NCBI GenBank assembly: GCA_030535455.1
Contig: JAUNJY010000014.1
Span: forward strand, 1 to 64,000
Source: a bacterium
GTDB taxonomy: Bacteria; Bacillota; Clostridia; Lachnospirales; Lachnospiraceae
Direction: 5' to 3'
Length of the DNA: 64,000 bases
Shown: in pieces, positions 16,650-25,930 of the stretch
Position numbering within the stretch: position 1 is the first letter of the stretch
How the letters are laid out: every line of letters starts with the position of its first letter
Translations under genes and position numbers: made by a program
The notes under the pieces: generated by a model
Seen by the model: only the letters and a program-made list of their open reading frames with translations
What the model was told of the DNA's origin: nothing
Databases searched by the model: none

Positions 16650-16945
16650 AAATAAAAATTATTAAAACCTATGACCGAGATGAGTATATTAGGAAATGTT
16701 TTAAAGAGAGCCGCGAAAGGTGAGATGCGGTAAACAGGAACTTCTAGAATGGCCTCGGGAGGGCAGCTTGAAAGAACCTATGGTTTAAGTAGACGCTGAC
16801 GGGATCCTTATCCGTTATCAAAGAGGTGCATATGATTGTATGTAACTGAGTGGATGCTTTTGGCATCAATTTGGGTGGTACCGCAGGAGTTTATAGCTTT
16901 TGTCCCTTTATTTATAAGGGACAGAGGCTTTTTTTTATGCTCAAT
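16650..16945 (+). promoter_or_regulatory. T-box leader, tryptophan-responsive
   Basis: Uncharged tRNA binding prevents termination. Stem I starts with CCGAG (16675-16679) and GATGAG, has the AGAGAGCC distal element, and closes with CTCGG (16754-16758). The likely specifier is TGG (16750-16752) just before that closing strand. The T-box sequence TTGGGTGGTACCGC is at 16871-16884. The terminator pairs AGCTTTTGTCCC (16895-16906) with GGGACAGAGGCT, followed by T. The assignment to Trp rests on the specifier position and on the trp genes; ATG overlaps it by one base. Confidence 0.93.
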
Positions 16946-17014
16946 TATAAATAGTTCCCAAGAAAGCTCATTCTACGTACTTTCGCCAATTATAAAGAAA
17001 AGGAGAGAGTCACG

Positions 17015-18475
17015 ATGAAATTATTAAGTTTTGAACAGGTAAATGCATTTTCAAAGGAGTATTCCTTTGTGCCAGTAAGTCAGGAAGTCTATTGTGATAT
17101 GATGACGCCAATCTCATTGATGCGAAAGCTGGCTGAAAAGTCAGAACATTACTTCTTACTGGAGAGTGTGGTAAATGGAAAGGATATTGGCAGATATTCA
17201 TTTTTAGGCTATGACCCAAGGATGCGTGTCTATTGTAAAGACAAAAAGGTATTTTACTGTGTAAACAATGAGACGAAACAGCTGGAGGGGGAACCAATTC
17301 AAGTAATGAAGCGGTTTATAAAAGAATATAGAGCACCAAAAATAGAGGGTCTTCCAACTTTTGCAGGAGGATTTGTAGGATACTTCTCTTATGAGATGAT
17401 CTCCCTTGCAGAGCCTAAACTAGTAATTAAGGAAAGCGAGTTTCCTCAGTTCGACCTAATGTTTTATGATCGAGTGATTGCATTTGATCACCTAAAACAG
17501 AAAGTATGTATCATTGCAAATGTGGAGTTGGAGAAGGGCAGGGCAGCCTATGAGGCAGCATTAAAGGATATTGAAAGAATGGCAAAGGAAGTAGTAGATC
17601 AGATGCCAATCAAGAAATGTATAGCACAGGAAAAAGTAGAGTTTTCTTGTAACATGTCAAAAGAGCAGTTCTGCAATATGGTAAATCAGGTGAAGGCACA
17701 TATTAAGGAAGGTGATGTCTTCCAGACCGTAGTATCAAGGCGGTTTGAAGCAGATTATGAAAGCAGTCTGATCAATACCTACCGAGTCATGAGGACCATC
17801 AACCCATCTCCTTATATGTATTATTTAAAGTCACAGGATATAGAGATAGCCGGTGTCAGCCCAGAGACATTGGTTAAGTTAATTGATGGAACGCTGACAA
17901 CATTTCCGGTAGCAGGTACCAGGAAGAGAGGAGATACGGTTCAGGAAGATAAAAAGCTGGAGATTGAGCTATTACAGGATCCGAAGGAACTGGCGGAGCA
18001 CAATATGTTAGTAGACCTTGCAAGGAATGATATTGGCAGGCTAAGTGAGCTTGGAAGCGTTAAGGTAGAAGAGTATATGCAGATCCATCGTTTTTCCAAG
18101 GTTATGCACATTGCTTCTGTTGTAACAGGACGGTTGCGAGAGGATAAGGATGCTATGGATACCATCACGACCATGCTTCCGGCGGGAACCTTGTCAGGCG
18201 CACCAAAGTTTCGTGCCTGTGAACTGATCGATGAGCTGGAGCAGGATCCAAGAGGAGTATATGCAGGTGCAATCGGCTATCTAGACATGTCGGGAAATGC
18301 AGATGTCTGTATCGGAATTCGTACTGCAGTAAAGAAGGATAACAAAGTCTATGTCCAGGCAGGCGCAGGCATTGTTGCAGACAGTGACCCAGAAGAAGAG
18401 TATGAAGAGTCCTATAATAAGGCAAAGGCAGTGTTAGAGGCAATTATGAAGGCAAGCGAGGTGAATGGATTATGA
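17015..18475 (+). CDS. trpE: Anthranilate synthase component I
   Basis: This 486-residue enzyme converts chorismate and ammonia (from TrpG) to anthranilate. The N-terminal domain has the tryptophan feedback site LLES (about residues 50-53). The C-terminal chorismate-binding domain carries GDVFQTVVSRRF, INPSPYMYYL, ISPETL-like VSPETLV, PVAGTRKRG, LPAGTLSGAPK and GIRTAV. It is the first gene after the Trp T-box, with AAGGAGAG before the ATG, and overlaps trpG by four bases, which suggests coupled translation of the two subunits. Confidence 0.96.
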   Translation: MKLLSFEQVNAFSKEYSFVPVSQEVYCDMMTPISLMRKLAEKSEHYFLLESVVNGKDIGRYSFLGYDPRMRVYCKDKKVFYCVNNETKQLEGEPIQVMKRFIKEYRAPKIEGLPTFAGGFVGYFSYEMISLAEPKLVIKESEFPQFDLMFYDRVIAFDHLKQKVCIIANVELEKGRAAYEAALKDIERMAKEVVDQMPIKKCIAQEKVEFSCNMSKEQFCNMVNQVKAHIKEGDVFQTVVSRRFEADYESSLINTYRVMRTINPSPYMYYLKSQDIEIAGVSPETLVKLIDGTLTTFPVAGTRKRGDTVQEDKKLEIELLQDPKELAEHNMLVDLARNDIGRLSELGSVKVEEYMQIHRFSKVMHIASVVTGRLREDKDAMDTITTMLPAGTLSGAPKFRACELIDELEQDPRGVYAGAIGYLDMSGNADVCIGIRTAVKKDNKVYVQAGAGIVADSDPEEEYEESYNKAKAVLEAIMKASEVNGL

Positions 18476-19071
18476 TTTTGATCATTGATAATTATGATAG
18501 TTTCTCTTATAACCTGGTTCAGGTAATTGGAAGCATAATGAAGAAGAGAAAGACAAATGGCTTTGGTCAGGAGGAACCTATAAAGGTAGTAAGGAATGAT
18601 GAAATTACCATAGACGAAATAAGGAAAATAGATCCATCTCATATTATTCTATCACCAGGTCCGGGAAGGCCAAAGGATGCCGGAATTTGTGAGACTGTGC
18701 TTCAAAAACTGTATAGGGACTATAAGATTTTGGGAGTATGTTTAGGCCATCAGGCCATTTGTGAGACCTTTGGAGCTACCATATCCTATGCAAATCAGTT
18801 AATGCATGGAAAACAAAGCCAGGTGACGGTTGCTGATGACTGTAAGCTATTTGCAAGTCTTGAAAGACATCAGACAGTGGCAAGGTATCATTCCCTTATA
18901 GCTACAAAGGACTCCATTCCAGAGGAGCTTCAGGTTATTGCTACAGACGAAGAAAACCAAGTAATGGGCGTTAAGTTTAAGGAGTATGAAGTATATGGAC
19001 TGCAGTTCCATCCAGAGTCTGTGCTGACTCCAAATGGAGCAAAGATGATTGAGAATTTTCTATATTTATAA
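18472..19071 (+). CDS. trpG: Anthranilate synthase component II (glutamine amidotransferase)
   Basis: This 199-residue class I glutaminase supplies ammonia to TrpE. The catalytic cysteine is in GVCLGHQAI (about residue 85), and the His-Glu pair is in QFHPES (about 178-183). A substrate loop LSPGPGRP is present. It is a separate gene, not fused to trpD. Its start codon overlaps the end of trpE. Confidence 0.96.
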   Translation: MILIIDNYDSFSYNLVQVIGSIMKKRKTNGFGQEEPIKVVRNDEITIDEIRKIDPSHIILSPGPGRPKDAGICETVLQKLYRDYKILGVCLGHQAICETFGATISYANQLMHGKQSQVTVADDCKLFASLERHQTVARYHSLIATKDSIPEELQVIATDEENQVMGVKFKEYEVYGLQFHPESVLTPNGAKMIENFLYL

Positions 19072-19087
19072 TCGGGGGGAAATGAAT

Positions 19088-20113
19088 ATGATTAAGGAAG
19101 CAATTAAGGATGTAGTAGAGGGAAAGAATTTAACAAAAGAGACTGCAGAGCAGGTTATGGATGAGATTATGAGTGGAACCGCATCACAGGTTCATATCGG
19201 TTCCTATCTTACGGCACTTCGTATAAAGGGTGAGACGATTGACGAGATTACGGGAAGCACGGCAGGCATGAGGAAACATTGCAAGCGTCTGCTTCATAAT
19301 CAGGAGGTACTTGAAATTGTAGGAACCGGTGGAGACGAGGCAAATACATTTAATATCTCTACGACGGCATCCATAGTTGTATCTAGTGCAGGAATTCCTG
19401 TTGCAAAGCATGGAAATCGTGGGGTATCCAGTAAATCAGGTGCTGCAGATGTTTTAGAAGCATTGGGCGTAAAGATTGATTTAGAGCCAGAACAAAGTAC
19501 GAAGATTTTAAATGAGATTAATTTATGTTTTATGTTTGCACAGAAATATCATTCGGCCATGCGTTTTGTAGCACCTGTCAGAAAGGAACTAGGGATCCGT
19601 ACAATATTTAATATCCTTGGCCCTCTTGGGAATCCAGCAGGAGCAAATATGCAGCTTCTTGGAGTCTATGAGGAAGCCTTGGTAGAACCGCTTGCCAAAG
19701 TTCTTGTGCAGCTTGGAGTAACTAGAGGAATGGTAGTGTACGGACAGGATAAGCTAGATGAAATCAGCCTAAGTGCTCCAACAACAGTCTGCGAAATTCG
19801 AGATGGAGTCGTTAGCTCTTATATTATCCGTCCGGAGGATGTGGGATTAACCACTTGCAAGAAGGAAGAGCTGGTAGGTGGTACTCCAAAAGAAAATGCA
19901 AAAATAACAAGAGATATCTTAAATGGTGTAAAAGGACCAAAACGGGATGCCGTCCTTTTAAATGCAGGTGCCTGTATCTATATGAATGAGAATGGCATCA
20001 CGTTAGAAGAGGGAGTAAGAAGGGCAGCCCAGTTAATTGACAGTAAAAAGGCATTAAGGCAGTTAGAGCAGTTTATCAAGTTATCCAACGAAATCTGCAG
20101 TGTACGTGAATAA
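19088..20113 (+). CDS. trpD: Anthranilate phosphoribosyltransferase
   Basis: This 341-residue enzyme joins anthranilate to PRPP. It has the glycine-rich [14 protein letters not shown] (PRPP site) and [23 protein letters not shown] with the family spacing. I take the ATG at 19088, eight bases after GGGGGGA; in-frame upstream ATGs at 19049 and 19082 lack a usable ribosome site. It follows trpG by 16 bases. Confidence 0.95.
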   Translation: MIKEAIKDVVEGKNLTKETAEQVMDEIMSGTASQVHIGSYLTALRIKGETIDEITGSTAGMRKHCKRLLHNQEVLEIVGTGGDEANTFNISTTASIVVSSAGIPVAKHGNRGVSSKSGAADVLEALGVKIDLEPEQSTKILNEINLCFMFAQKYHSAMRFVAPVRKELGIRTIFNILGPLGNPAGANMQLLGVYEEALVEPLAKVLVQLGVTRGMVVYGQDKLDEISLSAPTTVCEIRDGVVSSYIIRPEDVGLTTCKKEELVGGTPKENAKITRDILNGVKGPKRDAVLLNAGACIYMNENGITLEEGVRRAAQLIDSKKALRQLEQFIKLSNEICSVRE

Positions 20114-20122
20114 GGAGGGTTT

Positions 20123-20914
20123 ATGATCTTAGATGATATTGTAGAAGCAACCAGACAAAGAGTCGAGAGTCTGAAACAGAAAGAGTCCTTAGAAAGCGTA
20201 AAAGCCAGGGCATTGGAGATTGTACGCAATGAGAAGAGAAAGGAAGTTACCTTTTACTCTCAGTTAAGAAAACCCGGGCTTCATATGATATGTGAGGTAA
20301 AGAAAGCATCCCCGTCAAAGGGAGTCATTACTTCAGAATTCGATTATATGGCAATTGCAAAAGAGTATGAGGAGATTGGGGCATCCTGTATTTCTGTATT
20401 GACAGAGCCTGCCTTCTTTCAAGGAGACAATGCATATCTTGCAGAAATCAAACAGGAAGTTTCCATACCTGTACTCCGAAAAGATTTTATTATAGAGGAG
20501 TATCAGATCTATGAGGCAAAGACGCTACATGCGGACTGTATTCTATTGATTACAGCCATTTTAAATCAGGAACAGTTAGAAGAGTATATTACACTTAGTG
20601 AGACATTACATATGAACGCATTAGTGGAAGCACATGATGAGGAAGAGATAAGGAGGGCACTTAAAGCAGGTGCCACCATAATAGGAGTAAACAACCGTAA
20701 TCTAAGAGATTTTACAGTTAATATAGAAACCAGTATAGATCTTCGAAAGCAAGTTCCTAAGGAAGTGGTATTTATTGCGGAGAGTGGTATAAAGACAGCT
20801 AAAGACATACTGAGGCTTTATCAAAATGATGTAAATGGAGTTCTGATTGGAGAGACATTTATGAGAAGTAGTGGCAAGGGTAAGGTAATAGCCGATCTTA
20901 CCAGTCTGCTCTAA
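20123..20914 (+). CDS. trpC: Indole-3-glycerol phosphate synthase
   Basis: This 263-residue TIM-barrel enzyme closes the indole ring of carboxyphenylamino-deoxyribulose phosphate. The family motifs are CEVKKASPSKG (about residues 57-67), SVLTEPAFFQG, VLRKDFI, GVNNRNLRDF and FIAESGI. It is not fused to TrpF. It follows trpD by nine bases with AAGGAGG before the start. Confidence 0.96.
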   Translation: MILDDIVEATRQRVESLKQKESLESVKARALEIVRNEKRKEVTFYSQLRKPGLHMICEVKKASPSKGVITSEFDYMAIAKEYEEIGASCISVLTEPAFFQGDNAYLAEIKQEVSIPVLRKDFIIEEYQIYEAKTLHADCILLITAILNQEQLEEYITLSETLHMNALVEAHDEEEIRRALKAGATIIGVNNRNLRDFTVNIETSIDLRKQVPKEVVFIAESGIKTAKDILRLYQNDVNGVLIGETFMRSSGKGKVIADLTSLL

Positions 20915-20928
20915 GCGAGGTGACAGGG

Positions 20929-21561
20929 ATGGTAAAGGTTAAGATTTGTGGAGTGAAGTCATTAGAGGATGTGGATATTGTAAATCATACGATGCCGGAT
21001 TACGTGGGATTTGTATTTGCAGAAAGCAAACGGCAGATCAGTGATGACCATGCAAAGCGGCTAAGGAAAGCATTAGATCCGAAAATCCTATCAGTTGGGG
21101 TGTTTGTAAATGACACGATCAGCCATATCACCTCACTTTGCAAAAATCATGTAATTGATTTGGTACAGCTTCATGGAGAGGAAAGTGCGGAGTATATCAT
21201 GGCGTTAAAAGGGCAGATATCAGTGCCAATAATCAAAGCAGTCCGTCTACAGTCAAAGAGCCAGGGAGCAGGACTTTTAATCAGCCAGGCAGACTATATC
21301 TTATTTGACAGTTATAAAGAGGGCAGTGAATATGGAGGAACAGGCAAACAGCTAAATCAGGCATTGCTCCCTGCTTTAATTCGGCCGACGTTTTTGGCAG
21401 GCGGCATGAACGAACAAAACGTAAAACAAGTAATGGAGAAATATCAGCCTTTTTGCATCGATGTAAGCAGCAGCGTAGAGACCGATGGAAAGAAGGATTT
21501 AAGAAAGGTAGAGCGTATGATAAAGATCATACGAGAAAATGGAGGTAATAAGTGTGAGTAA
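20929..21561 (+). CDS. trpF: Phosphoribosylanthranilate isomerase
   Basis: This isomerase of about 210 residues has the N-terminal catalytic [10 protein letters not shown] and the conserved [26 protein letters not shown] and [10 protein letters not shown] blocks. The ATG at 20929 follows GAGGTGA with normal spacing; the GTG at 20920 lies inside that ribosome site. The end overlaps the start of trpB by eight bases. Confidence 0.93.
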   Translation: MVKVKICGVKSLEDVDIVNHTMPDYVGFVFAESKRQISDDHAKRLRKALDPKILSVGVFVNDTISHITSLCKNHVIDLVQLHGEESAEYIMALKGQISVPIIKAVRLQSKSQGAGLLISQADYILFDSYKEGSEYGGTGKQLNQALLPALIRPTFLAGGMNEQNVKQVMEKYQPFCIDVSSSVETDGKKDLRKVERMIKIIRENGGNKCE

Positions 21562-22738
21562 AGGAAGATTTGGAGAGTATGGAGGACAATATATTCCAGA
21601 GACATTAATGAATGCAGTACTTGAAGTTGAGAAAGCATATGAGACCTATAAGGATGATGAAGAGTTTAACCGTGAGCTTACCGACTTACTAAACAATTAT
21701 GCAGGAAGGCCATCGTTATTATACTATGCCGAAAAGATGACAAATCAGCTTGGTGGAGCAAAGGTTTATTTAAAGCGTGAGGATTTAAACCACACAGGAT
21801 CCCACAAAATCAATAATGTACTGGGGCAGGTATTGCTTGCAAAGCGAATGGGAAAGACTAGAGTCATTGCAGAAACAGGAGCAGGCCAGCATGGCGTTGC
21901 AACGGCAACGGCAGCAGCCCTTATGGATATGGAATGTGAGATCTTTATGGGAAAGGAAGATACCGACAGGCAGGCATTGAATGTATATCGAATGGAGCTT
22001 TTAGGGGCCAAGGTACATGCGGTAACAAGTGGCACGATGACATTAAAGGATGCAGTAAATGAGACGATGAGAGAGTGGGCGAGACGGGTAGACGATACCT
22101 TTTACGTACTTGGATCAGTAATGGGACCACATCCATTTCCAACCATGGTTCGTGATTTCCAATCCATTATTAGTAAGGAAATCAAGCAGCAGATCCTTGA
22201 AACAGAAGGAAAGCTTCCAGATGCAGTAATTGCCTGCGTTGGAGGCGGAAGCAATGCAATGGGTGCATTTTATAATTTTATTGAGGACACAAGTGTAAAG
22301 CTGATTGGATGCGAGGCAGCAGGGCTTGGCGTGGAAACGGCTAGAAATGCAGCGACCATAGCAACTGGAACTACGGGTGTATTCCATGGAATGAAGTCGA
22401 TCTTTTGTCAGGACCAATATGGTCAGATTGCACCGGTATATTCGATTTCAGCAGGGCTTGATTATCCTGGAATTGGACCGGAGCATGCAAGACTTTATGA
22501 GACAGGGAGAGCAGAGTATGTGCCAATTACAGATGATGAGGCAGTAGATGCGTTTGAGTACTTATCAAGGACAGAAGGCATCATCCCTGCAATTGAAAGC
22601 TCTCATGCAGTTGCCTATGCAATGAAGCTTGCGGGAACAATGGAAAAGGATCAGATTATTGTAGTAAATATCTCCGGCCGTGGAGATAAGGATGTTGCAG
22701 CAATTGCAAGATATAGGGGGGTAAAAATTTATGACTAG
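21554..22738 (+). CDS. trpB: Tryptophan synthase beta chain
   Basis: This PLP enzyme of about 394 residues makes tryptophan from indole and serine. It begins [13 protein letters not shown], has the PLP lysine in HTGSHKINN (about residue 88) and GAGQHG (about 110), and the phosphate-binding glycines in [10 protein letters not shown] choose the GTG at 21554, seven bases after GGAGGT, over an ATG at 21539 that overlaps this ribosome site. It overlaps trpF upstream and trpA downstream by eight bases each. Confidence 0.95.
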   Translation: MSKGRFGEYGGQYIPETLMNAVLEVEKAYETYKDDEEFNRELTDLLNNYAGRPSLLYYAEKMTNQLGGAKVYLKREDLNHTGSHKINNVLGQVLLAKRMGKTRVIAETGAGQHGVATATAAALMDMECEIFMGKEDTDRQALNVYRMELLGAKVHAVTSGTMTLKDAVNETMREWARRVDDTFYVLGSVMGPHPFPTMVRDFQSIISKEIKQQILETEGKLPDAVIACVGGGSNAMGAFYNFIEDTSVKLIGCEAAGLGVETARNAATIATGTTGVFHGMKSIFCQDQYGQIAPVYSISAGLDYPGIGPEHARLYETGRAEYVPITDDEAVDAFEYLSRTEGIIPAIESSHAVAYAMKLAGTMEKDQIIVVNISGRGDKDVAAIARYRGVKIYD

Positions 22739-23534
22739 GATAGAAGAAGCATTTTATGACAAGAAGGCATTTATTTCATTTGTGACAGCAGGCGATCCAT
22801 CATTGGAAGTAACCAAGCAGCTAGTAATCCGTATGGAACAAGAAGGTGCAGATCTGATCGAGCTGGGAATTCCATTTTCAGATCCTGTGGCAGAAGGTCC
22901 TGTCATCCAGGCAGCAAATGAGCGGGCACTAAAGGCAGGAACCACGACAGATAAAATCTTTGCCATGGTGAAAGAGATAAGGAAGACGGTAAAGGTTCCA
23001 CTGGTATTTCTGACGTATTACAATCCGATCTTTACGTATGGAGTTGAACGTTTTTTAAAAAATTGCAAGGAATGTGGAATTGATGGAGTAATCGTTCCAG
23101 ATCTTCCATTTGAAGAGAAGAGGGAGCTTTCTGATGTATGCAAAGAGTATGGAGTGGCATTTATCAGCTTGATTGCACCAACATCTCATGACCGCATTAA
23201 GATGATTGCAAAGGAGGCAGAAGGATTTATCTATTGCGTGTCCTCCCTTGGAGTAACAGGAGTACGGGCAAAACTAGCTAGTGATATAGAGAACATGGTC
23301 AGTCTGGTGCGTCAGACCACGAATGTGCCTTGTGCTGTCGGATTTGGAATTGCAACAAAGGAACAGGCAATGGATATGGCAAGTATATCGGATGGTGCCA
23401 TTGTAGGAAGTGCTATTGTCGAGCTGGTTGCAAAGCATAAGGAGGCTGCAGTTGATTATGTAGGGGAATATGTGCATCAGATGAAGCAGGCAGTGGAAAG
23501 CCTAGAAGAAGTGCAGGAAGAGATAGCAAAATAG
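22731..23534 (+). CDS. trpA: Tryptophan synthase alpha chain
   Basis: This 267-residue TIM-barrel subunit cleaves indole-3-glycerol phosphate to indole, which passes to TrpB. The catalytic Glu and Asp are in [16 protein letters not shown] (about residues 43-58); [12 protein letters not shown] and VGFGIAT follow. It ends the operon before the terminator at 23540-23578. Gene order is trpEGDCFBA. Confidence 0.96.
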   Translation: MTRIEEAFYDKKAFISFVTAGDPSLEVTKQLVIRMEQEGADLIELGIPFSDPVAEGPVIQAANERALKAGTTTDKIFAMVKEIRKTVKVPLVFLTYYNPIFTYGVERFLKNCKECGIDGVIVPDLPFEEKRELSDVCKEYGVAFISLIAPTSHDRIKMIAKEAEGFIYCVSSLGVTGVRAKLASDIENMVSLVRQTTNVPCAVGFGIATKEQAMDMASISDGAIVGSAIVELVAKHKEAAVDYVGEYVHQMKQAVESLEEVQEEIAK

Positions 23535-23539
23535 GAATA

Positions 23540-23578
23540 AAAGGGGCTGTCACATGGAAATCATGAGGCAGCCCCTTT
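23540..23578. terminator. Terminator of the trp operon
   Basis: AAGGGGCTG pairs with CAGCCCCTT, with an inner CATG/CATG stem, followed by a short T stretch. It lies between convergent trpA and the DUF885 gene and may serve both. Confidence 0.85.
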
Positions 23579-23589
23579 AGTTAACAAAG

Positions 23590-25383
23590 TTACTTTTTCT
23601 GTTCTTCAATCCACTGATCTAGGTACTTATTGATAATATCATATTGTGCAGGTCCTAGGTTTAGGATAAATTCATGATAGTCTTTTAAGGAGAATTTCTT
23701 ACCCAATGCCTCTTTGGCCTTCTCATTCAGCTGTTTCATTTCAACATAGCCTAAGGTGTATTTTAAATAGTTACAAGGCTCTTCAATGACAGCTTTGTAC
23801 ATTTCTTTGGCAACATCGGCGTTTCCTAGTCCTAGTGAATTTAAGAAGGTCAAAAGCTCTTCTTCTGTCCAGCCGGTGTAGTTGACACCAATATCACATA
23901 ATCCATAAATACAAAGGATGGAGGACTGGTTAAGCTTTAATAGCTTGGAGACGCTTTCATCCAATCCGGCTAGATCATAGGAATAAATCTCAACATAAGT
24001 GGCCCAGCCTTCTGAGTAGCCGCCAAAATCAATAATGTTTCGTATCAGGCTTGGATTGGTTGAGGCATAATATACAGTCTGATAGAGATGTCCAGGGTAG
24101 CCCTCATGTGCCAATGTAGTAAAGATATCAGAAAGATCATACTTTTGTGATTTATTAATATAGACAGAATTATTTGTGTAGGAGTCGATTGGAGGAGTCA
24201 GATAAAAGGCAGGGCTCATATGGTCTTCCAAAGATTTATCCACGTATTTAATGGAACAGTTAACGGAATGAACTTTTGGAAAGTCCTTTTTAATTTCTTT
24301 TTCAAGATAGTTGATGATCTCTTGGGGATCTGTCAGTTTATACTTTACATCCTGAACCTTGTCTAATGCTTTGGAGTCGTTGCTAATGACAGACTGCATC
24401 TCTTGTACCGATGTAGTTAGCTCTGCTTCTAAAGCTGTCTTTGTTTCCTCAACGGTCTTGCTTGAACCGGTCTGGTTCTTAAGCAATAATGAATAATATT
24501 CTTTTCCATTTTCCAGATTACATATGCCGCCGGTATTCTTTCCGGTTCCCTTAAGCCCTTTTAGGGTTTCAACCAGATGGGTATAAGCTGGAATGACATG
24601 GTTTAATACGATTTCCTTATTTTCTGCAATCAGAGCTTTCTTTTCTTCTTCGGTGTAGTCAAACTTGTCTAATTTAGAGGAAAAAATGTCGATTAATAGG
24701 TTTTTTTCCGGAGTCTGTATAAACTGATTGCATTGGTCAATGACTTCATCAGCCGTGGTGTCACTCATAAACAGTCCGGCTTCTGATTTCTTAGTCTCAA
24801 ATTCACAAATCTTATTAAAATATGAGTCTATATCTTTCAGTAATAGAAGGTAATTGGTAACATCCTTTTTGCTGTTAAAATTGTATTCAGCCAGCAATAC
24901 AGGAAGCTGTGCCTGAAGTCCGGTGGTGGAACTTAGTACCTCATCATACAGGATATAGTCCTTGAATTTTAAATCATCAGTATACAGTTCTTTTAGAATA
25001 TCATACGTAATCTGCTGATCTTGTGTCAGATCTTCATACACAAAGGAGTTCAGCTTGGCTAGATTTTGTTCGTCTTCCTTGAAATTATTCTCCATGTCCT
25101 CCACAGAATACTCGCCAAAGGTTGGAGTAAAATTGGTGATGCCATAGTTTTCAGGATTGGCAAGGGTATAGTTTAGAGTTATGCTATCCGTTTGTACCTT
25201 CTTTGTAAATAAATCATCGGTAAACAAGTCAAATGCCACTTGTTGTGAAGTCTTGTCATTGGGGATGGCAGTGACTTCTGGCTCTACAGATTCTGTATTT
25301 TGAGCGCTCGGTGAGAAAAGGGAACAGCTACAAAGAAAAGTAAGGACTATTGTTAATGATAAGGCTATGACACGTCGTTTCAT
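23590..25383 (-). CDS. DUF885-family lipoprotein, putative metallopeptidase
   Basis: This 597-residue exported protein has a lipoprotein signal with FLCSC (Cys at about residue 20), so it is anchored on the outer face of the membrane. The mature part has the DUF885 layout. The zinc-binding-like motif AHEGYPGHLYQ is at about residues 431-441 and GGYSEGWATYVE at about 469-480, as in family members thought to be metallopeptidases. The substrate is unknown. A ribosome site GGAAGGGAA precedes the ATG. It is monocistronic and convergent to the trp operon. Confidence 0.88.
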   Translation of the reverse strand: MKRRVIALSLTIVLTFLCSCSLFSPSAQNTESVEPEVTAIPNDKTSQQVAFDLFTDDLFTKKVQTDSITLNYTLANPENYGITNFTPTFGEYSVEDMENNFKEDEQNLAKLNSFVYEDLTQDQQITYDILKELYTDDLKFKDYILYDEVLSSTTGLQAQLPVLLAEYNFNSKKDVTNYLLLLKDIDSYFNKICEFETKKSEAGLFMSDTTADEVIDQCNQFIQTPEKNLLIDIFSSKLDKFDYTEEEKKALIAENKEIVLNHVIPAYTHLVETLKGLKGTGKNTGGICNLENGKEYYSLLLKNQTGSSKTVEETKTALEAELTTSVQEMQSVISNDSKALDKVQDVKYKLTDPQEIINYLEKEIKKDFPKVHSVNCSIKYVDKSLEDHMSPAFYLTPPIDSYTNNSVYINKSQKYDLSDIFTTLAHEGYPGHLYQTVYYASTNPSLIRNIIDFGGYSEGWATYVEIYSYDLAGLDESVSKLLKLNQSSILCIYGLCDIGVNYTGWTEEELLTFLNSLGLGNADVAKEMYKAVIEEPCNYLKYTLGYVEMKQLNEKAKEALGKKFSLKDYHEFILNLGPAQYDIINKYLDQWIEEQKK

Positions 25384-25560
25384 AATAAATTCCCTTCCAT
25401 CCTTTCCGTTATAAAGATACTTATAATTACTTAATTATAAGCATAGCTTGCCCAAAATATGATAGACATGCAAAGATAAGTAAATTTATTTCAATGGGAG
25501 TATAAATTAACAGAAACGAAGCAATACTAATAGGCAGAACGGTGTCGTGCTTGGTTTTAC

Positions 25561-25589
25561 TTGACAAATAATCGTTAAAAACGTACACT
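25561..25589 (+). promoter_or_regulatory. Promoter of the metG T-box transcript
   Basis: TTGACA (25561-25566), 17 bases, TACACT (25584-25589). Confidence 0.85.
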
Positions 25590-25596
25590 AACAATA

Positions 25597-25873
25597 TATG
25601 AAAAAGGCGACGAAAAGAAGAGTAGGTGCTTATTACATGACAGAGAGTCCCGGTTTGCTGAGAAGGGATCATGGAAAGAGTGACTGAACATGGCCTTGGA
25701 GCTGCGTACCGACTATAGACGATTAGGTTTATATAGGCTACGACGGGTTCACCCGTTATAGTGAGATGCCATTAGTAGATGGCTAATAAGGCTTATTTTG
25801 TAAAAAATTAAGTAAAATAAAGTGGTACCACGGGTTAACTCGTCTTTAATAATAATTTAAAGGCGTTTTTTTT
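25597..25873 (+). promoter_or_regulatory. T-box leader, methionine-responsive
   Basis: Stem I opens with AAGGC (25604-25608) and a GAAGAGTA turn, includes AGAGAGTCCC, and closes with GCCTT (25693-25697). The likely specifier is ATG (25690-25692), directly before the closing strand. The T-box AAGTGGTACCACGGG is at 25820-25834. The terminator pairs CGTCTTTAA with TTTAAAGGCG (to 25865), followed by T. It controls metG, which encodes methionyl-tRNA synthetase. Confidence 0.93.
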
Positions 25874-25930
25874 TGCCCCAAATTGCACCGCTTATTAAAT
25901 AAATTAGTTAGTTAAAAGGAGAGATGTCTT

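Noticed and set aside
25427-25672. 81-codon frame on the minus strand before metG
   Set aside because: Lies across the promoter and stem I of the Met T-box; no ribosome site.
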